A stretch of DNA of 17,834 nt. It comes from CAZBRS01 sp964494475. GTDB lineage: Bacteria > Myxococcota_A > UBA9042 > CAZBRS01. Where the stretch lies: positions 1 through 17,834 of the forward strand of contig CAZBRS010000085.1 in the NCBI GenBank assembly GCA_964494475.1, read 5' to 3'. This document shows, one piece after another, positions 15,070 to 17,834 of this stretch. The notes under the pieces are model-generated. The model was given only the letters and a program-made list of their open reading frames with translations. It did no database searches and was not told where the DNA came from. The translations under genes were made by a program, and so were the position numbers. Positions within the stretch are counted from its first letter, which is position 1. The number at the start of each line of letters is the position of its first letter.

Positions 15070-15169
15070 NNNNNNNNNNNNNNNNNNNNNNNNNNNNNNN
15101 NNNNNNNNNNNNNNNNNNNNNNNNNNNNNNNNNNNNNNNNNNNNNNNNNNNNNNNNNNNNNNNNNNNNN
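15070..15169. other. Assembly gap, 100 Ns
   Basis: Exactly 100 undetermined bases, a conventional placeholder length. Because both flanks carry the same 55 bp, the real sequence probably joins directly and the window is about 155 bp too long here. Any reading frame crossing this stretch is artificial. Confidence 0.95.
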
Positions 15170-15224
15170 CGCGGTGCCCGACGTGCCCTACCGCGACCCG
15201 TCGACCGCGCCGGGGTTGTGACCG
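15170..15224 (+). repeat. 55-bp contig-end copy after the gap
   Basis: Exact copy of 15015-15069, offset by 155 bp. It should be read as the same locus as the first copy and not as a second gene end. Confidence 0.9.
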
Positions 15225-15232
15225 AAGGAAGT

Positions 15233-15253
15233 GGGCACCCGCGAGGGGTGCCC
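15233..15253. terminator. Perfect 8-bp hairpin between convergent genes (bidirectional terminator or REP-like palindrome)
   Basis: GGGCACCC, a 5-nt loop GCGAG, then GGGTGCCC: a fully paired stem between the 3' ends of the plus-strand operon and the minus-strand SxtJ-like gene. There is no U-run on either side. Read on the minus strand with its flank it begins GTAGGGGCACCCC, the look of an abundant dispersed GTAGGGGC palindrome known from many environmental bacteria, so it may be a REP-type element that also helps termination. Confidence 0.5.
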
Positions 15254-15262
15254 CTACAACCA

Positions 15263-15679
15263 TCAGAATGGACGCTCGTGATTATCGGGCCGGCTCGGGT
15301 CGGCGGGCACGGGGCTCCAGTAGCTGGCCTTCTTGGCGCGGAGGCCCAGGGGATCGTAGCCGAACCGCCCCGCCACCAGCCCCATGGGCGTGACCAGCAG
15401 GTAGAAGACCGCCGCCACGAGCACGCGGCTCACCACGTTGCCGAGCACCCACGCGGGCCCCGTGAACGCCAGGTAGATCGGGCGCTTCAACGCCGCGGGC
15501 CCGATCAGCGCCAGCAGCCCGGCGGCCACGAAGAGCCCGCCCAGGCCGTAGCCGACCAGGGTCCGCGCGCCCCACGCGCCCACCACCCCGGCCACGAGCA
15601 CGCCCGTGGCCACCAGGGACCCTGCGAACGTACGCAGGATCTTCGGCCCCGGGTTCCAGTCGACCTGCACGAGCGCCAC
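15263..15679 (-). CDS. SxtJ-family small membrane protein
   Basis: 138 aa from GTG at 15679, with GAGG 5 nt upstream; a GTG at 15670 would give a start three residues later. The short cytoplasmic N-terminus has V-D-W-N-P, followed by two close hydrophobic helices, the K-R-P-I-Y-L-A-F hinge, another membrane segment ending F-Y-L-L-V-T-P-M-G-L, and a tail with D-P-L-G-L and S-Y-W. These landmarks and the length fit the SxtJ family, named after a gene of the saxitoxin clusters. The biochemical role is unknown, but family members are usually encoded beside a NodU-type carbamoyltransferase and a DUF5989 protein, as here. The start lies 11 nt after the DUF5989 stop, so the two are one transcription unit. 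Confidence 0.8.
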   Translation of the reverse strand: MALVQVDWNPGPKILRTFAGSLVATGVLVAGVVGAWGARTLVGYGLGGLFVAAGLLALIGPAALKRPIYLAFTGPAWVLGNVVSRVLVAAVFYLLVTPMGLVAGRFGYDPLGLRAKKASYWSPVPADPSRPDNHERPF

Positions 15680-15690
15680 GGCCGCCTCGT

Positions 15691-15846
15691 CTAGAAGATG
15701 GTGTACATGAAGGGCACGGCGCCCGACGAACCGAGCACGGCCACGCCCATGAGCAGCAGGAACACGAGCACGATGGGCGTCAGCCACCACTTCTTGTTCT
15801 GCTTGAGGAAGCGCCAGAACTCGAGCGCCACGCCGTCACGCTTCAT
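15691..15846 (-). CDS. DUF5989 (SxtK-like) single-span membrane protein
   Basis: 51 aa from ATG at 15846, with AGGAGGG 8 nt upstream; this clear site rules out the longer upstream start. The amphipathic N-terminus contains L-E-F-W-R-F-L and K-K-W-W-L, then one transmembrane helix (about 20-38) and the ending P-F-M-Y-T-I-F. This is the whole DUF5989 pattern at its usual length. The family always looks like a tiny partner of SxtJ and a carbamoyltransferase; its molecular function is not known. It is divergent from the carbamoyltransferase gene with a 72-bp gap. Confidence 0.85.
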   Translation of the reverse strand: MKRDGVALEFWRFLKQNKKWWLTPIVLVFLLLMGVAVLGSSGAVPFMYTIF

Positions 15847-15881
15847 GGCTTCGCCCTCCTGGCGGGAGAATACACGATTCC

Positions 15882-15910
15882 TTGCAGGACGGCACGCCAT
15901 CCCCTAAAAC
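15882..15910 (+). promoter_or_regulatory. Candidate promoter giving a leaderless carbamoyltransferase mRNA
   Basis: TTGCAG (15882-15887), a 17-nt spacer and TAAAAC (15905-15910). The start codon at 15919 is only 8 nt beyond the -10, and no purine-rich ribosome site precedes it (the bases before it are pyrimidine-rich), so transcription would begin at or next to the ATG. Both boxes match consensus only partly. Confidence 0.3.
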
Positions 15911-15918
15911 CCTCTGTC

Positions 15919-17742
15919 ATGACGACGCACGCGAACATCCTCGGCCTCTCGGCGCTCTACCACGACGCCGCCGCCTGCCTGGTGCAGGACGGACGCCTGG
16001 TCGCGGCCGCGCAGGAGGAGCGCTTCACGCGCGTGAAGCACGACGAGTCGTTGCCGGTGAACGCCATCCGTTACTGCCTGGCCGAGGCGGGCCTCACCCC
16101 CGAGCAGCTCACCCACGTGGTCTTCTACGAGAAGCCCCTCGTGAAGTTCGAGCGCCTGATCGAGACCTACCTGGCCGTCGCGCCGCGCGGGCTTCGCTCG
16201 TTCCTGCTCGCCCTCGGCAACCTCATGAACGGCAAGGTGTCACCGGCGCGCGCCATCGACCGGGCCCTCGACGATCGCTACGAGGGGCCGCTCTACTACA
16301 CCCGCCACCACGAGTCGCACGCCGCCTCGGCCTTCTTCCCCTCGCCCTTCGAGCGCGCCGCCATCCTCACCGTCGACGGCGTGGGCGAGTGGACCACCAC
16401 CAGCCTGGGCCTCGGCCAGGGCAACCGCGTCACGCTGCTCCACGAGCTGCGCTTCCCGCACTCGCTGGGGCTCCTGTACTCGGCGTTCACCTACTACTGC
16501 GGGTTCAAGGTCAACTCGGGCGAGTACAAGCTGATGGGGCTCGCCCCCTACGGTCGTCCGGTGTACCGCGAGCTCATCCTCGAGAAGCTCGTCGACCTGG
16601 CCGCCGACGGCACCTTCCGCCTGAACCAGGAGTACTTCGCCTACGGCCACGGCCTGCGCATGACCAACGGGCGCTTCCACCGCCTCTTCGGCCAGCCGCC
16701 GCGCGACCCCGAGGCGCCCATCGACCAGCACGCCATGGACGTGGCCGCCAGCGTCCAGGCCGTGACCGAAGAGATCCTGGCGCGCCTGGCGCGCACGGCC
16801 CGCGAGCTCACGGGCGAGCCGAACCTCTGCCTGGCCGGCGGGGTGGCGCTGAACTGCGTGGCCAACGGGCGCATCCTGCGCGAGGGCACCTTCGAGCGGC
16901 TGTGGATCCAGCCCGCCGCCGGCGACGCCGGGGGCGCCCTGGGCGCGGCGCTCTTCGCCTGGCACCAGGTGCTGGGGAACGCGCGGGAGCCGGTCTCCCC
17001 CGACGCCCAGCAGGGCTCGTTCCTCGGCCCGGCCTTCGACGCCGACGCCATCCGGGGGCACCTGGAGCAGGCGGGCGCCGTGTACACACGCGAGTCGGAC
17101 CCCGCCGTCGTCGACGCGCGCGTGGTCCAGGCCCTCGAGCAGGGCAAGGTCGTCGGCTGGTTCCACGGGCGCATGGAGTTCGGACCCCGGGCCCTGGGCG
17201 CGCGCTCGATCCTGGCCGATCCGCGCTCGGTCGAGATGCAGTCGCGCGTGAACCTCAAGATCAAGTTCCGCGAGGGCTTTCGCCCCTTCGCCCCCATGGT
17301 GCTGGCCGAGCGCGCGCGCGACTACTTCGACCTCGACGCCGAGAGCCCCTACATGCTGCTGGTGGCGCCGGTCGCGGCCTCGCAGCGCCTGCCCGTCGAC
17401 GAGGGCGGCGGGAGCGCGTGGCAGGAGCGCCTGTGGAAGAAGCGCTCGCACATCCCGGCCGTCACGCACGTCGACCACTCGGCGCGCGTGCAGACCGTCG
17501 ACGCCGCCCGCAACCCGCGCACGCACCGCCTGCTGAAGGCCTGGGAGGCCGCCACGGGCTGCGGCGTGCTGCTGAACACCAGCTTCAACGTGCGCGGCGA
17601 GCCCATCGTGTGCACGCCCGCCGACGCCTACCGCTGCTTCATGTCGACCGAACTCGACCTGCTGATCCTTGGCGACTTCGTGCTCCTGAAGGAAGAGCAG
17701 CCCGCGTACACCGGCGCGCGCGTCAGCGCACGATTGGACTGA
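15919..17742 (+). CDS. NodU/CmcH-family O-carbamoyltransferase (SxtI-like)
   Basis: 607 aa, full family length. The N-terminal Kae1-like ATPase-fold domain opens with N-I-L-G-L-S-A-L-Y-H-D-A-A-A and E-E-R-F-T-R-V-K-H-D. The metal/nucleotide site is intact: H130, H134 (HxxxH), D153 and D336, the spacing known for TobZ. A-G-G-V-A-L-N-C-V-A-N-G follows. The C-terminal domain (about 410-600) carries F-H-G-R-M-E-F-G-P-R-A-L-G-A-R-S-I and L-N-T-S-F-N-V-R-G-E-P-I. Such enzymes make a carbamoyl-adenylate from carbamoyl phosphate and ATP and transfer the carbamoyl group to a hydroxyl of a sugar, antibiotic or toxin. The acceptor cannot be read from sequence. The neighbouring SxtJ-like and DUF5989 membrane proteins suggest the reaction is tied to the membrane or to an exported glycan (inference). 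ATG at 15919 has no ribosome site. Confidence 0.93.
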   Translation: MTTHANILGLSALYHDAAACLVQDGRLVAAAQEERFTRVKHDESLPVNAIRYCLAEAGLTPEQLTHVVFYEKPLVKFERLIETYLAVAPRGLRSFLLALGNLMNGKVSPARAIDRALDDRYEGPLYYTRHHESHAASAFFPSPFERAAILTVDGVGEWTTTSLGLGQGNRVTLLHELRFPHSLGLLYSAFTYYCGFKVNSGEYKLMGLAPYGRPVYRELILEKLVDLAADGTFRLNQEYFAYGHGLRMTNGRFHRLFGQPPRDPEAPIDQHAMDVAASVQAVTEEILARLARTARELTGEPNLCLAGGVALNCVANGRILREGTFERLWIQPAAGDAGGALGAALFAWHQVLGNAREPVSPDAQQGSFLGPAFDADAIRGHLEQAGAVYTRESDPAVVDARVVQALEQGKVVGWFHGRMEFGPRALGARSILADPRSVEMQSRVNLKIKFREGFRPFAPMVLAERARDYFDLDAESPYMLLVAPVAASQRLPVDEGGGSAWQERLWKKRSHIPAVTHVDHSARVQTVDAARNPRTHRLLKAWEAATGCGVLLNTSFNVRGEPIVCTPADAYRCFMSTELDLLILGDFVLLKEEQPAYTGARVSARLD

Positions 17743-17834
17743 TCGGCAACGAGCAGGGCGCCAGGGCCACGTCGCTCGTCAGGGGGGGCTGCAGCAGGAT
17801 GGTGCCCTTCTCGAGCACGGCCGCCTCGAGATCG
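17723..17834 (-). CDS. C-terminal fragment of an unidentified protein (5' part beyond window)
   Basis: An open frame enters from the right edge and gives 36 residues ending ...L-P-I-S-P-I-V-R before TGA at 17725-17723. Nearly all third codon positions are G or C, as in real genes of this window, and the frame stays open to the edge. It would converge on the carbamoyltransferase and overlap its last 20 bp. Too little is visible to assign a family. Confidence 0.45.
   Translation of the reverse strand, partial: DLEAAVLEKGTILLQPPLTSDVALAPCSLPISPIVR

Noticed and set aside
15015..15224. 55-bp direct repeat as an attachment site or transposon target duplication
   Set aside because: Both copies end exactly at the Ns, include coding sequence and a stop, and there is no integrase or transposase; contig-end overlap explains it.
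14991..15263. Frames crossing the gap on both strands
   Set aside because: They contain about 33 undetermined codons and exist only because of the N run and the duplicated contig end.
15263..17742. Part of a saxitoxin or other toxin biosynthesis cluster
   Set aside because: Only the I/J/K-type genes are present; no polyketide-like synthase, amidinotransferase or tailoring oxygenase is seen in the window.
1..17834. CRISPR arrays, tRNA or rRNA genes, insertion sequences
   Set aside because: No spaced direct repeats, no tRNA-like cloverleaf or rRNA stretches and no transposase motifs were found on reading both strands.

Overview
The window comes from a very GC-rich Gram-negative genome. Strongly G/C-biased third codon positions, aspartate-rich and cysteine-rich lipoproteins, a myxobacterial-type outer-membrane protein and a PilY1/minor-pilin operon all point to Myxococcota or a related former deltaproteobacterial lineage. 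This is inferred from gene content only. A run of 100 Ns at 15070-15169 with identical 55-bp flanks shows it is a draft, probably metagenomic, assembly.

Layout. Left (1-2038, minus strand): two secreted cysteine-rich lipoprotein genes; the first runs off the window. They share a cysteine module and have look-alike promoters. Next (2200-4918, plus): a divergently transcribed operon of a predicted 600-aa outer-membrane beta-barrel protein and a soluble helical protein of unknown function. Centre (4990-15066, plus): one tight run of genes, mostly with overlapping stop and start codons. It holds four minor pilins in the conserved order FimU/FimT, PilV, PilW, PilX, then PilY1, a small lipoprotein, a GT-C-type membrane glycosyltransferase-like protein and a second large polytopic protein of GT-C-like architecture. 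Right (15263-17742): a NodU/CmcH-type O-carbamoyltransferase facing away from two small membrane-protein genes of the DUF5989 (SxtK-like) and SxtJ families. A gene fragment enters from the right edge on the minus strand.

How the genes fit together. The minor pilins and PilY1 would form the priming and tip complex of a type IVa pilus. The two GT-C-like proteins downstream suggest surface glycosylation linked to pilus or envelope assembly (inference). The carbamoyltransferase with SxtJ-like and DUF5989 partners is a recurring unit that probably carbamoylates a hydroxyl on a secreted or envelope glycan or metabolite. No saxitoxin core genes are present.

Most notable points: a repeated CX3C...CX3C-X17-C module in both left-hand lipoproteins together with matched promoters; a PilY1 that seems to have lost both its VWA metal site and its propeller calcium loop; a PilW with Ala instead of Gly at the prepilin cleavage site; the divergent SxtI/J/K-like triad; and an assembly gap that is probably spurious.
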